This document shows positions 22,435 to 33,877 of a DNA stretch of 64,000 nt, piece by piece; the stretch's first letter is position 1; each line of letters opens with the position of its first letter. Source of the stretch: Beverwykella pulmonaria (Eukaryota; Ascomycota; Dothideomycetes; Pleosporales; Melanommataceae); contig BCHH01000002.1 in NCBI GenBank assembly GCA_001599595.1, forward strand, positions 4,626,055 through 4,690,054, in the 5' to 3' direction. A model generated the notes under the pieces. The model was not told where the DNA came from. It searched no databases and worked only from the letters and a program-made list of their open reading frames with translations. The translations under genes and the position numbers were made by a program.

Positions 22435-22709
22435 TCATATCACCCTCCTGAGATATCGAGTTGGTGTTGGCCCCACAGAAGAGCGCACTCTCGCGCGAGC
22501 CCGAATTGTTGTATCACCTAGGTTCGCATGAACCAAGGTAATTGCATCAAATTTCGTACATTCGCCCATCGTGATGGATCGATGGGGAAGCCGTAGGGCC
22601 CTTTCATTTCGGGTATTGTTTCGTATGATCCACAAATCTTCAACTGCGCATCCAAGTTCATATTCGTGCTTACAATGAGATCAAAGCAGTCTTTAGTAGC
22701 CCCGAGCAT
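22435..22709 (-). pseudogene. HET-domain gene relic
   Basis: The minus frame carries WANVRNLMQLPWFMRT, an in-frame TAG, then VIQQFGLARECALLWGQ. This matches the HET signature in which PWF-R-W-VIQE is followed by LA-ECxLLCG; the TAG replaces the Trp of the RxW motif. No other HET blocks are present on either side. A TGG-to-TAG change is the kind repeat-induced point mutation makes on the opposite strand, but one site proves nothing. It is a fragment of a heterokaryon-incompatibility-type gene. Confidence 0.6.
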
Positions 22710-22853
22710 AGAGAGTTAGTTACGAACATCCATTCTCAAAATCTGAAGGAGATGCACCTAGGAGGTAGAGATTTTGGGATTTGCTTTTTCTAGTCATACA
22801 CAAGTCCTAGGCATAAGACCCGTAGGAATCGAAATGACAGTATTACTGTTTTC

Positions 22854-24803
22854 CTATACTGTATGCAGTTGCAGATCCAGATCCACCCCATCTCTTGATG
22901 TATCCTGTCGCTGTTGCGGGCGACGTGCGAGTCGAAGGTTGATCCAAACCCACTCTATCTGAATCGGTAATGAGGACAGACTCAAGGAGCGAGCGACTTC
23001 AACTACGGATCTTGTACAACAGCTAATCGAAAGCGAAATATGAGAGAGAATGAAGCCGGTAAAGGTACTAAGTTCTGCGACCACTGATAAAACCTGTTCA
23101 CCTAGGATACACAACCTTGTCCAGCCTTCTTTACAAAGCTTAAAGGACATATTAAAGCTGAGCAGGCAAATCAAAAGAAGAGAAATGATGCATTCCATCA
23201 GCCAAAAGAAGTAGATGTTTGTGTAGTTGCCATCCCGGAAGAGAACGTTGCCACATACTTGATGAAAATCGTCAAAGCTTGGAAGATCGTGATTTGGGTT
23301 ATCTCTCTGAACAACTTCAAGGAAGGTATATCGGGCTTTCAACAACGCAGTTTCGAAAAATGCCCTAATTTCATCTATCCATTGCTCGTTGGGATTGATG
23401 AGCTGCTGAACCTCTGATCCACGGTATATGGAAGAAATGAGGGCCTGAGCGCCACGTCGAGCATCTAAGTAACCGATCACCGAAGACCATCACATAGCCG
23501 CCAATGTCAACAGAAAGTACTCTTGTCCGGCTTGGAGGAAGTCTAGTAATAGGTCACGGCTACCTCGTTCCACTGAGACCCATTCCCCGCATTGAGGTGG
23601 ATCCTTCTCAAGGCATAGCTGGAACTGTTCAACACAGCCAATTGCAGTCATCTCGTAATCGGGGTAGTAGATCTCCTTTTCAGGATCATAGTCGTGTGCT
23701 GAGAAGAATGGATCATCGATTTCGATATCGTAATAGGTGCGACCCGCGTGGAATCCGAGCACAAACACAGCACCATCGTATCGGAGTAAATCCCGATGAA
23801 TGATTCGCCGCACCTCGCTCTCGTTCCTGTCGTCAGTGGATGGTATGACATGCAGCATGTATGAGTGATTGTCGCGGAGGGACATTCTACCAGATTTTTC
23901 GGTTGAAAAGCGGTTCGGACCATTAAATGACTTCAATACCCTCACGTATGGGTACTGTGCTAGAGAAACTGCTCTAATCGAGGCAAAGTTCAAGAGTGAA
24001 GCATTTTGCGCAGGTTTCGGGTCAATGAAATGGTCGATGTGGAGCGGGGCGCATGTTAAGCCATGGTTCCAGAACATCTTCAGCACAGTGTTGACGCCAA
24101 TGTCGCGAGGGGTCATATACTGGTGCTCAAGACGCACTGGTAGTGTATCTTCCATACAATGGCCTCCTGGGAATGGACAGCTCACGTTGCGTGAGACCTT
24201 GAGATCGGGACGGATATTCGAGACTGGACTTCTCCTATCGCATGAAAAAGAGATTGCGGTTTGGTTGTACCAGCATTGCTTGTAGAACCCATCTGCCAGG
24301 TTGGCATTTTTGAGGTGTTGCTCGTATCTTTCTTCGAATCCAATGCAAGTATCCAACGTCTTTGACTTTACAAGTGGTTCCTCGTTGCCACCTGAAAGAC
24401 TCAGTGGAATCATAGCACCGGCCACAAGGAAGATTACCATATTAAGAATTGCTAAGCCTCCGAATATGGCTGGCACTGTCTTTATCTCTTGATTTGCTTC
24501 GCGGCCCGTTGCCGAGTTGCAGGTTAAAAGCCGCCTGATTGCCTCTCCCTGGGTGAGATGCAATACTGGATGATTTTCATCCTGTAGTTGATTACAGGGC
24601 CGTGTTATGCGATCAAAAAGGTATCGAAGGATGACCCAGGCCCTTGTCTGAGTGTACCCGATGAATATGGCGATAAAGGCAATGAGCGGAATGGCTTGAG
24701 TGTCGGTGACAGTCATTAACCATCCATTGTGAAATGGAAGACTGTGATCTCGCCATAAGTACTGATAAACCAAAGGATTGGACATGCTTCTCTCTTCATG
24801 CAT
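22854..24803 (-). pseudogene. membrane glycoprotein of unknown function, one in-frame TGA
   Basis: A frame from 24803 encodes about 437 residues up to a TGA at 23490-23492 and continues in the same frame to a stop at 22854, adding about 210 residues. The N-terminal part has two hydrophobic segments (AIPLIAFIAIFIGY and VPAIFGGLAILNMVIFLVAGAMIPL) and a Cys- and N-glycosylation-rich ectodomain (WYNQTAISFSC, CSWV-type CGEWVSV). The C-terminal part has an IYFFWLMECIISLLLICLLSF span. This layout resembles a large uncharacterised fungal family in which both parts form one protein. No intron of normal size removes the TGA. It is either a recent pseudogene or a one-base sequence error; in either case the reading is otherwise intact. 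Confidence 0.6.
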
Positions 24804-25412
24804 GAAGGTGGAAAGTAGCTATGTGGTTCTGGAATAATATATCCAGGCAGCAACCCTGGGTTGTATATTGGGATTGTGAGTCGGGAGCCTTGTGTGCAAT
24901 GAATGATCAACTTATTTTTCCACATCGGTGAAATTTAGCGTGGAGGTGGTGCAACCATCAGCTGTTATATCTTCCAAACGAGGCTGTGAAGCTGTGGCAA
25001 TGCTATTCAACGTCGTAATTTATCTTAACAAATAATGTCGACTACGGCAGTGGTGTGATGAATTATATCGACACATTTTCAGCATCATTCGAGTTATAGT
25101 CGATAATTGGTCTGGTATTTTAATGGTGGCTGTTGTGCAGCTAGTTTGAATCATGGTGTTTTTTAGCGAATCTCCCTCATTGAGGCTGTTTTTGGTGAGC
25201 TGATTGCGTGTATACGATTATCTGCCTCGCCCAGAATTTGTTTTTCAGTACTAATTACTTCACTTTAACAGCTGATTCCGACACACGTCGATGGAGATTT
25301 CATGCGCCTTCGTCACTCGTAATGCCTCTCCTTTAGTAAATGAACGCCTGACCATGTATGACGCAACCCAGTCCATACTCATTGCAATATCTGTTACTTA
25401 CGATTGAATTAA
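24804..25412. other. intergenic, nothing recognised
   Basis: A/T-rich spacer between two minus-strand genes. No element or RNA gene was seen. Confidence 0.5.
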
Positions 25413-27675
25413 CTATACCAAACACACTTCCATAGTCTCAGCACTCTTCCCGGTGCTACCCCACATTTCCCCTTTCATGCACCCATGAACGTAGGACTCA
25501 CCAATGAGTGTGAAGTGACCTTCTTCGTCTGTTGGTCTTAGCACTAGGGGAATTCTCGAGCCATCAATCAACCACACTTGGTCGCCTTTCCGCATAGATA
25601 CTGGACCATGCCCAAGAAAGCCCTCTTCCATTGTGAAAAGCTTTCGGTAGGGAGTGCAACGCGCTATGACGTCGCTGAAGACGTTGACGTTCTCGAAGAC
25701 GTTCTCGAGTCCAGACGCGACCTTTCCATTTGGAGTCATTGCCGATACTACAGACCCAAGAGCGAACGCAATGTTCTGCAAAGGATTGGACGCATTCAAT
25801 TCCGAGCCAACGAATTGTTTCACATCTTCGGCTGCAGGCCAACAAGGACCGTTCGCGTGCTCGGCATGCAGCACGAACTGATGCGGCAACACGGGTCTGT
25901 TTCGTAATTCCCAAACTCTCGATCTCACCATCCAGCCAAGAAGAAAATCATGAAACACCTTGTTCGAAATTTGTCTTTGCGATTTGAAAAATTCCCGGTT
26001 ACCGTTATTTGCCGTCAAGGTTCGCCACAATACTTCTAATAGCGACACCTTGTAAACGTTCCTTGTTGACTCTAGGCTAATCGAGTTGAGGAGATCGAAC
26101 CAAAATTGGATAGTTTCCACGGTCCCCAATAAAATGGAGTCGTTGTCTGTTCCGTTCCATTGCCCACTATCAGAAGGCTTCGACAAGGACGAGGCAAGGC
26201 CGATCAGAATGCCCCTCAAAAATAGCTTCCGGCCTTTAACAGATACTCTTTTCGCACCAAGCTTTGGGCTCAGTCGCTCGTTCATATCAACTTTGGTGGC
26301 ATTGCAGTGACTCACGCTAGATTGAGATAGCATGGACTCAGCGTTGACCGTTAAGTCAGGGACCCATGAAGGCAGACCACTGAGCTTCCGTCGAGAAAGG
26401 TCTTCAACCTCAGCCAATATGAACAGATCAGTCATGTTGGTGAGAAACATGGCCGCCATTTGAGTATACACGCCCTGGACAGAGGAAATGTAAGAAGGCT
26501 GAATCAATGTGGAACCGCCATGTGGAAGGCTGCGGCTCAGAAATGCCAGCGCCGCGTATACCTTGTCCCTAGCATCTGTCGAGTTTGCACTCCGGAGCAC
26601 TCGAATACAGTCAAAGAAAAAGCCAAGACTAGCGCATTCTTTAGGTATCTCTAAGGATCTAGCCTCGGATTTGAGCCAAGACTTTGATCTTATATGTTCG
26701 GAACGGTTGCGTAGGTTCCATAGGCTTTTCATCCGCGTCCAGGGCAAAATAACCACGGTCTCTGAAGAGGACCTGGCCTCACCAATGAAAAACACATTGA
26801 TGGCGTCTAGGAAAATCGTTAATGCGGCGAGAATACTGAAGTTGAACTCATGATGACCACAACGAAAGGAAACTTCCGGAGCGAAAGCAACCTCTTGGAG
26901 TACCCTATAAAGACTCTCTCGTTAGAGCGAATTTACGACTGCTGCGAATGCTGCCTCACCAAGCTCGCCTGAACCATTGACACTCTTGATAAAACATATA
27001 ATATCCGTTCCAGTCAAGAGAGCCTCTGTGCCTCTGAATGTTCAATCGCTCGTAGAAGTTCGCCACGGTCCAATCATCTCCCATCTTGACTATGCGGCCA
27101 CCTAGATGGTTGTGAGTATATTTGGTGAAGGCCGTGACAATGATGGTGTGTAGTCTGGAAAAGGCAGGGATGTCGCAACCAAAGTCTTCCACTTGCCCAA
27201 GCCAGACAATAGTCCTTTTGCACAGTGTATATATCTCGCCCATGAGCTTCACCTGAGATGCTCGTTCCTCCAGATCTTGCTGACAGATGCATAGAGCGTC
27301 TATCCAGATGGAGATAACTGCTTGCTCGCCGACCGTCAAATGGCTCAGGGCGTTGAACAGATTCATCGTGATCGGCAAGCGGAAATACACGCCATTTTCC
27401 TCCAAGATCCATTCTTTAAGCTCAGCATATTTTGCAATGCATACTGGTCTGTTGATGGGAGGTCCCCAGGTGTAGGACAGGGCATCATACGGTGGCAGCT
27501 CGCTAAATCTATAAGAATTCAGAGAACAGGCCGTCTGAGTCGAACCATCTGAGAACGCTATGGTTTCGCGTCGCACATTTAGCAGCCTGATGGAAGGATC
27601 GGCGGGCAATGCGGAATAAGAATATTCGCGAAGTCTCGCTCGGTCGAGTGTGGTGGGCTGCGTCCCTCGGACCAT
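25413..27675 (-). CDS. HET-domain (heterokaryon incompatibility) protein
   Basis: Two exons, 27675-26960 and 26904-25413, joined by a 55-bp intron that restores RRAWVLQEVAFAPEVSFRCG; total 735 aa. The three HET blocks are present: YDALSYTWG near residue 65, WIDALCICQQDLEERASQVKLMGEIY, and RAWVLQEVA. The C-terminus has the typical HET end GHFTLIGESYVHGCMKGE preceded by GDQVWLIDGSRIPLVLR. In characterised cases HET domains trigger regulated cell death after non-self recognition; the partner of this protein cannot be told from sequence. The gene lacks a visible nucleotide-binding or repeat domain, so it is a stand-alone HET protein. It appears intact. Confidence 0.93.
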
Positions 27676-28035
27676 AATGTTTCAGCGCCAGTATTGTGTA
27701 CCTCATGTGGGAAGAAGCATATGCAGATTTGATTGATTTCAAAGAAATCGTGCATTTCATTTTATCAAGTCAGTACTGGGGCTGAGTCTTCGTGCCAAGA
27801 GTTTCTCTTCAGCCACGCTTTAGCTGAATTTGTGCAGGTAACAGACGGGCGTGGAAGAGTAAGATTTCGCGCGCTTACTGGCCAGTCGTACGGATATACG
27901 GGGTTTATTGGAAAAGCTAACCACACACCAATTTTAGTCGAAACTCAGATTCTTTGCATCTCGGTTTACCATAGGGATTATTTGAACCGAGGCTTTTACC
28001 CAGCCTTCATCACTAAACGGAACCGAGAGCAGCCA

Positions 28036-29265
28036 TCATTGTATCATCCGCGCCTTCTTAAACATTTCAAATGCGTACCACCATCCTGCTTCCGGTCTCT
28101 TCTCTTCTTCAAATTCAGCCTCTCTCAGTCTCTCCAAGCTCAACTGCCGATCAAACGTCAGCCAATACCCATAGCTATCTAACTGTTCTGAATTCCAAAT
28201 ATCCACCCCCTTCACACCTGCTTCTACCAGCTTGTCCTTATGCTCTCTCATAAAATCTCCTGGCTTCTTGTTGTTCGTACTCGCACCCTCCTTCGGCCCT
28301 ACGCCCTTCAATCCAAACCAACTTACGATTTGCGGCCACCGCTCTCTCATGCATCCCGGCGTCGCACTATCAGCCACGTTCACGATTTTCCCAGCTAACT
28401 TCTCTGGGTGCAATGCCGCATAAATCCCAACGCGCGCAAGGGTGCTTGCACTCGTCTCAGAATACAAGCTCATCCACCCTTCCTCTGTACCTGGGAACGG
28501 GACTTCAGCCCCTTCTCCATAGACCAATTTCCAGCAGTACAAATACACAGCCCAATGGCCCGCTAATGAGAATCCACTCCCGTTGGGCGTGAAACCTATG
28601 ATGGCGTCAGGGCAGAGCTCACACCACGTCCAATCCTTGCCCTTGCTTTCAGTAGTGAGTAAAGCACGATAGTGTGGGTATACCACAGTGGCGGCGTACT
28701 CGGCGGGGAGAGTATCGGCCATGGACTCAACGAGCGGCGCGGTGAAGATACCACCCGGGCGGTAGATGCCATACCCACGTGTGCCGCCGGGGTAGATGAA
28801 GGACTTGAAGCGCGGGGACAAAGCATTTTGGGCGCGGATGAGGCGGTGCATCATAGAGACATTGAGGTCGACTTCCTTTATAGCGTCGGGATCTGATTTG
28901 AAAGCTAGGGGGGGATATTAGTTTTGCTTTGCTTTGCGATTGCGATTGGTTCGTAGGGTGGTAGAGAATACGTTACCGAAGTAGAATACATGGCTGATGG
29001 TTTCCACACTTTCCACTTTCTCCCTAAATACATGCTCGAATTCTTCATCCGAGCTTGATAAATCAACTCCCGAAACGAGCGATAATTTCGGTGTTCTTGC
29101 TGTTCTTGGTGGCCAAAACGAATCTTCGAGGCTCAAAGGGCGGTTCATGAGTGCCGTCACATGAGAAAATGGGGATGGAGAAGCTGAAAGAAGTTCGTTT
29201 ACGGTGGCCCATCCAATGAGGCCGGAAGCGCCGATTACAAGGGCGTGGTTCTTAGGGGATGCCAT
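28036..29265 (-). CDS. PRISE-like / NAD(P)-dependent epimerase-type reductase
   Basis: Exons 29265-28977 and 28904-28036 flank a 72-bp intron, giving 385 aa. The N-terminus has a Rossmann nucleotide-binding start (ALVIGASGLIGWATVNELL). Later motifs are typical of the extended SDR group related to progesterone 5-beta-reductase/iridoid synthase: FIYPGGTRGYGIY, WTWCELCPDAIIGFTPNGSGFSLAGHWAVYLY and GKIVNVADSATPGCMRERWPQIVSWFGLKG. Such fungal proteins reduce or modify small molecules and often sit in secondary-metabolite loci, but no synthase gene is present here. The substrate is unknown. The 120-bp dispersed repeat copy C lies about 190 bp upstream. Confidence 0.85.
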
Positions 29266-29456
29266 TTTGGCAAGGAAATCAGAGATAGATTTGGAATAGA
29301 ATTTAAGGCTTTAAGGTGTTTGTATAGGAAAACCTTTGGTTGGAGAATCATAATGAGTCGAAATGCATGCATGTTGTCGTGATTGGCTGGGTGGTTTAAA
29401 AAGGATGTCGCTTAGTTTAAGGATTGTAACAGGAAGGTACTCGCGGCACCGACTAC

Positions 29457-29575
29457 TACCGCATAATCTGGCAGAAGTGAAATTTGCTAGGCTCAATCAG
29501 GCAGGTTGGTCCTCCAGAAGATGGCTGCTGGTGGGGCTGTTTATTCAGAGGCTGAATGCCTTGGCATCAAAAACG
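29457..29575 (+). repeat. dispersed 120-bp repeat, copy C
   Basis: About 90% identical to copy A (17361-17480), with the same two ends (TACCGCATAATCTGGCAGAA and GGCATCAAAAACG). It lies in the promoter region of the PRISE-like gene. No clear flanking duplication was found. Confidence 0.75.
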
Positions 29576-30109
29576 CCTGAATGATGTATGATTCAAACGG
29601 GCGGGATGACAGTGGATGGGTCTACGGCGATATCAACGCGTATGAACCGAATGGGGCTGTCTGGCAACGGGGCTCTGCAATTCAGTGACTGGCGCCCGTT
29701 CGAGCACCGGATTACGTACTGTCTAAGCGAGGGTCCTCTAGCGAAGTGTAAATTGCAAGCCAGTCAACACCTCGCCATTATGGCCGTCCTGGTAAACTTC
29801 GCTGACGCTATCATAAGGTAGAAGACGGCACCCCTAGTGACTATCGGCGATGCCATATCCTCGTTTCTGGAACGACCTCAACCGAGTTCGAGGGGTATGT
29901 GTCTGATGAACAAAGGGAGTTTTGACCGACTAGACCACATGAGATTGGTTGCTCCACAACCTTTGGAGCGGGGGAAGGGGCGGCTACACAGAGCCGTCTC
30001 TTGGAGAACTTGGCACTTGTTCATATTCCTGTGAGTCTGCAGTGCCATACGCCTCTTCGAAACAGAGGGTTGCTAACCGTTGCGGCACAGGTCGTTTGCC
30101 GCACTAGGA
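29576..30109. other. intergenic, nothing recognised
   Basis: Short frames only, no family signal. Confidence 0.45.
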
Positions 30110-30345
30110 ATCACAAGTGGGTTGAATACATTTCTTCGCCTCCTTCTGCCGATCTGTTTCTGCGTACAAGATAGCAAGGTTCCTGACAGTATTCAGCGCA
30201 GGAAGGTAGGTATTTATTTGCTCTGGTCTAAGTACTTTCTCGTATCTTTGTAAGGCCCGATTGTAATTACATCTTCTCCGCCTCCCTAAGCTTATCTTCG
30301 TCTGAAAGAAAATGCCCCAAGATGTCATCCATGGATACAGACACT
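30110..30345 (-). pseudogene. TPR gene relic
   Basis: Minus-strand frames read LGHFLSDEDKLREAEKM, then after a frame change YNRALQRYEKVLRPEQINTYLPALNTVRNLAILYAETDRQKEAKK. This is the repeat pattern of fungal NB-ARC-TPR proteins (ALQGYEKALGPENxxTxxTLxNLG). Only about one and a half repeats remain and a frameshift separates them. It lies just downstream of the TPR-CHAT gene but its repeats are of a different type. Confidence 0.6.
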
Positions 30346-30733
30346 TTGCCCTACATTCAGAGCTATCGATTTATAATCTCTGTATCTGGTTTATAGAGCT
30401 TGATCCACGTTTGAGCTGTAACGGCAGCCTGCGACTGCGAGCCCATAGTATTGATACCGCACTTCCTTTTTTCTTGTAGATACTCCGAGGTTGGGGCACT
30501 CCAAGGTTGATGGGGCTGTCAAATCACGGGGGTTGAAGCATGTAACAGGCGTTGGAAGCGCATATATATGTAAGGCATTGCACCTGTCTGTGTTAACAAT
30601 GAATGCAATCACTTGCTTCTAGCTGGACTATTTAGCCAAGGATCAATGTCCATCATAGCGTGGTTTATAAAGTCTTGGCTGGATTGACTATTATACTCTA
30701 CGTCATCCATTATCAATTTATCTCCAAATTTGA

Positions 30734-33700
30734 TCACGACCCAACGTGCACATAAGCAGCCCAAATTACGGGGTCTCCTTCATCTCGTATAGCATACTCA
30801 GCTCCTGAGTCCACGTGCCTCGTCTCGCTTCTCAGCAAGGTTGCAGCCTCGTGAACTCCCCTTGCCACCGTCTCACTTGTCCACCCCTTCCGCATGATCG
30901 TATTATAGACCCCTATAGCCATATGGACGGAGTACTCATCGTCAATCTCCCACAGAGACCCTACGACGTGGGGAAAGCCAGCCAGTTGACATGCGCTAAC
31001 GAGATGGATTGCCTCGTCCTGGAGCTCATCCACGTCGCTTTCTCCTGTAGAGCAGGCGGAAAGATACGCCAGCCAGGGAGATTTCTGGTATAGCTTAAGA
31101 CCTGCAAGGTATTCTACTGTCAATGGAGTTGACTTCCAGTCTGTGAGAAGAAGGCAGCTTCGAGATGGATCTTGCGGATGGGCACGCGCATGCCCTGCAA
31201 AATGGAAGATGGAGCAGGCGTCCAAGCTGGCTACAACGTTTCGTCGAAGCGGTCTTGATAATTTCTCCCTCCGCATGAAAGCGGGCAAGATCCGATCTAG
31301 GATTTCCACCTCCTGCTCCGCGCACCTCAACTCGGAGGCTCCCGGTGTCCTGCCCATGGAAACGAGGACAGCTTGCCGGGGTGATTTTGTGAGATCCTTT
31401 TCCTTTTGCTCCGTGTTCTGCCTCGCGTAGACCAGCGTCTTGATAGACGAGCTATACGACGATATCACCCGGTCCAGTACTGTCTCGGTCGAATTCGCAT
31501 AGTGGTAACCTGCGGCGTGGATAGGTAGCCGACCCATTAAGCCAGTAGGAATCCACCATATGCGATTCCAGTCGCCTTCAGCTATCGGCATCTTGTGAAA
31601 CCCTAGCTCGTCCAAGATGGGGCCTGCTGTCGTTCTCCAGAGCCACTCTAGCAGAGCCGTTGTGACGGGCACTTTGACTTTCTCTTTGATATCTGAATGA
31701 TGCAAGAGAGGAAGAGGCAGTTCCCACATCCTGTCAGTGATGAGAAGGGCGTCGCAGCGGAGGTCGCTGACGTTAATGACGACGATAGGCCCAAAGGAGG
31801 CGGAGCGTATTAGTTCGTCCGGTGAAAGAGGTTGGAGGAAATTCTGAAATCGGGGTCCTAGGCGGCGGATATCGTGTACGATCTTTTCGAACTCTTGAGT
31901 TATGTCGTGTCGACTCCGCTTAGGTATCATCGCGGTTGACATACCCGGACTCGTTTCAAGAGTTGTCCGAGGCGTTTCCGAATCGAGTTCCTCTCGGAGC
32001 CGTTCAAACTTCTTGGCCAATTCAGGTTCCGTGTCTCTTAGATCTGTGAGATCTGTTCGGGTTCCAAACCGCAAGCCCATTATGATACTCCGGCCTAACT
32101 CAAGAAGCTCAATAGCGCTACTCGCGCCCCTTCTAGCCTGAAGAGCCGCAGAAGCAGCAGTAGAAGCAAGACCGGCATATTCCCCTAGTATGCGCTGCTG
32201 GTCTCTCTGGCCTAGGGCTCGCGGGCTGACGTTAGGAAGGAGACGTACCGCCGTCGCTGTGATATCGCTGAATCTTTCCCAGTCTTGGACAAAGGCGAAC
32301 ATCCTCGTCGCCTGTACCGCGGCTTGAATTCGAGCCTTCGGTGGAGCGTTTGGAAGGTTCACGGCTTCTTGTGCTCGGCTGATGGCCTTGTCCAAGTCGC
32401 TCAGCTTGCCTCTTTGCTGGAATCTGAATGAGAGGGAACTTGTCAAAGTGTGTAAAAAAGATGCCCGTTGCGGATGGTCAGAGGGAAGATCTTTCACGGC
32501 CTCTTCCCCCAAGTCGACAGACCGGTCCAAATCGTCCAGGTCCCCTGTATGCTCAAATCTGCGGAACAAAGAACCGGCGAGGTTGATTAATCTAGCTGCT
32601 CTCTCTGAACTATTGGTGGGCGTGAACGCCACGGCAATCTCTTCATAGTGAATAGCGTTGTCTAAATCGCCGAAATTGCGTGTTCGTTCGAATCTGCATT
32701 TGAGCATGACACCTAGATTATTGAATATGAGTGCCTGATGGGTATCATCATCAACCACCTGAGAAGCTGAAGCCTGCTCTGCTCTCTCAATAGCCCGATC
32801 TAAGTCGAGCAGATTCTCCCCTCTCTGTTCGAATCGGGAAAAAAGGGAACCAGCAAGATTGATCAGCCTTTGTCCTCTTTCCGGGTGATCACCAGGTGTA
32901 AGATTCACTGCTTCTTCCCCTCTCTCTATAGCAGCGTCTAAATCTTCCAAATCACCAACTCGCGCGAACCTGAAACGGAAGGAGTTGCCTAAATTATTCA
33001 GCACTAGCCCTCTATCTGTATGGTAGGGAGACATCAGAGACAGCGCTTCTGTTCCTGTACGAATAGCATCGTTCAGTTGATCGAGATTGCCCGTCCGCTC
33101 AAATTGTCTCATGAGACAGGCACCCAAGTTGGTCAATATGGCCGCCCTGTACGGAAAATCCGCCGGCGAGACAGCCAGGGCGCTTTCCCCTAGTCCTACA
33201 GCCTCATTGATGTCGTCCAGACTACCTATCTCCTCAAACCGGCGCCGCAAACAAGTGCTCTGTTCAGCCATGATCCCTGCCAGATGGACGAGATCCATAT
33301 CATTGGGTACAGCTGCCAAAGCATTTTCTCCATTATCGATAGCTTTGTTCAAGTCTTCCAGGTCATGAGCTTGATCGTATTTCATTCGAAAACCGTTGCT
33401 TAACTGGGACAGAACTAGTGCTCGGTGGGGGTGTTCACTAGGCATCTCGGATATAGCTGCTTCAGCTCTCTCAATAGCTTCGTTTGCAACAGTCACATCA
33501 CCTGTCTGCTCAAAACTCCGCAGAAGAGAAGTGACCAGGTTAACAAGACAGTCCGGCCTGCGTGGATCGCCAGGAGCCAAAAGAGCCACACTTCGTCTCC
33601 CTTTGCTGATGGCCTGGTTTAAGTAGAACAAGTGTCTTGTCTGATCGAATTTGCGTCGGAATTCCAGACCCTGCTGATCTAGTAGCACGGACTTGTAGAA

Positions 33701-33877
33701 GTCTGGTATATTAGAATCATCCACATCTCCGAGCAAGGTCGGATCAGCCATAATCTCCTCTAATCTGAATGGCTGTCGGGTTGTCGACCGATTTGTAGAA
33801 GACGAAGCAGAAGAGGAGTTCTCCATCATGCGATAAGTAAGTTGAGGGCTGAGTGAAGCCTGTTCCAGGCGTGTCAT
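30734..33877 (-). CDS. TPR-CHAT caspase-like protease protein
   Basis: One uninterrupted frame of 1047 aa. Residues about 60-500 are nine to ten degenerate TPR-like units of about 45 residues, each with FRRFxxTGDLxDLDxAIxxGEEAV and SxHPxRAxxLxNLGxSL words. The C-terminal third is a CHAT (caspase HetF-associated with TPRs) domain with the expected dyad: His896 in FHFAGHA and Cys942 in YLSACSTG, followed by GFPHVVGSLWEIDD. CHAT domains are clan CD cysteine proteases in characterised members. The gene is divergent from the caspase-fold gene at 34609 with a 731-bp shared upstream region. In bacteria TPR-CHAT proteins act as defence proteases; the substrate here is unknown and a role in cell-death signalling is inference. 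No lesion is visible. Confidence 0.92.
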   Translation of the reverse strand: MTRLEQASLSPQLTYRMMENSSSASSSTNRSTTRQPFRLEEIMADPTLLGDVDDSNIPDFYKSVLLDQQGLEFRRKFDQTRHLFYLNQAISKGRRSVALLAPGDPRRPDCLVNLVTSLLRSFEQTGDVTVANEAIERAEAAISEMPSEHPHRALVLSQLSNGFRMKYDQAHDLEDLNKAIDNGENALAAVPNDMDLVHLAGIMAEQSTCLRRRFEEIGSLDDINEAVGLGESALAVSPADFPYRAAILTNLGACLMRQFERTGNLDQLNDAIRTGTEALSLMSPYHTDRGLVLNNLGNSFRFRFARVGDLEDLDAAIERGEEAVNLTPGDHPERGQRLINLAGSLFSRFEQRGENLLDLDRAIERAEQASASQVVDDDTHQALIFNNLGVMLKCRFERTRNFGDLDNAIHYEEIAVAFTPTNSSERAARLINLAGSLFRRFEHTGDLDDLDRSVDLGEEAVKDLPSDHPQRASFLHTLTSSLSFRFQQRGKLSDLDKAISRAQEAVNLPNAPPKARIQAAVQATRMFAFVQDWERFSDITATAVRLLPNVSPRALGQRDQQRILGEYAGLASTAASAALQARRGASSAIELLELGRSIIMGLRFGTRTDLTDLRDTEPELAKKFERLREELDSETPRTTLETSPGMSTAMIPKRSRHDITQEFEKIVHDIRRLGPRFQNFLQPLSPDELIRSASFGPIVVINVSDLRCDALLITDRMWELPLPLLHHSDIKEKVKVPVTTALLEWLWRTTAGPILDELGFHKMPIAEGDWNRIWWIPTGLMGRLPIHAAGYHYANSTETVLDRVISSYSSSIKTLVYARQNTEQKEKDLTKSPRQAVLVSMGRTPGASELRCAEQEVEILDRILPAFMRREKLSRPLRRNVVASLDACSIFHFAGHARAHPQDPSRSCLLLTDWKSTPLTVEYLAGLKLYQKSPWLAYLSACSTGESDVDELQDEAIHLVSACQLAGFPHVVGSLWEIDDEYSVHMAIGVYNTIMRKGWTSETVARGVHEAATLLRSETRHVDSGAEYAIRDEGDPVIWAAYVHVGS

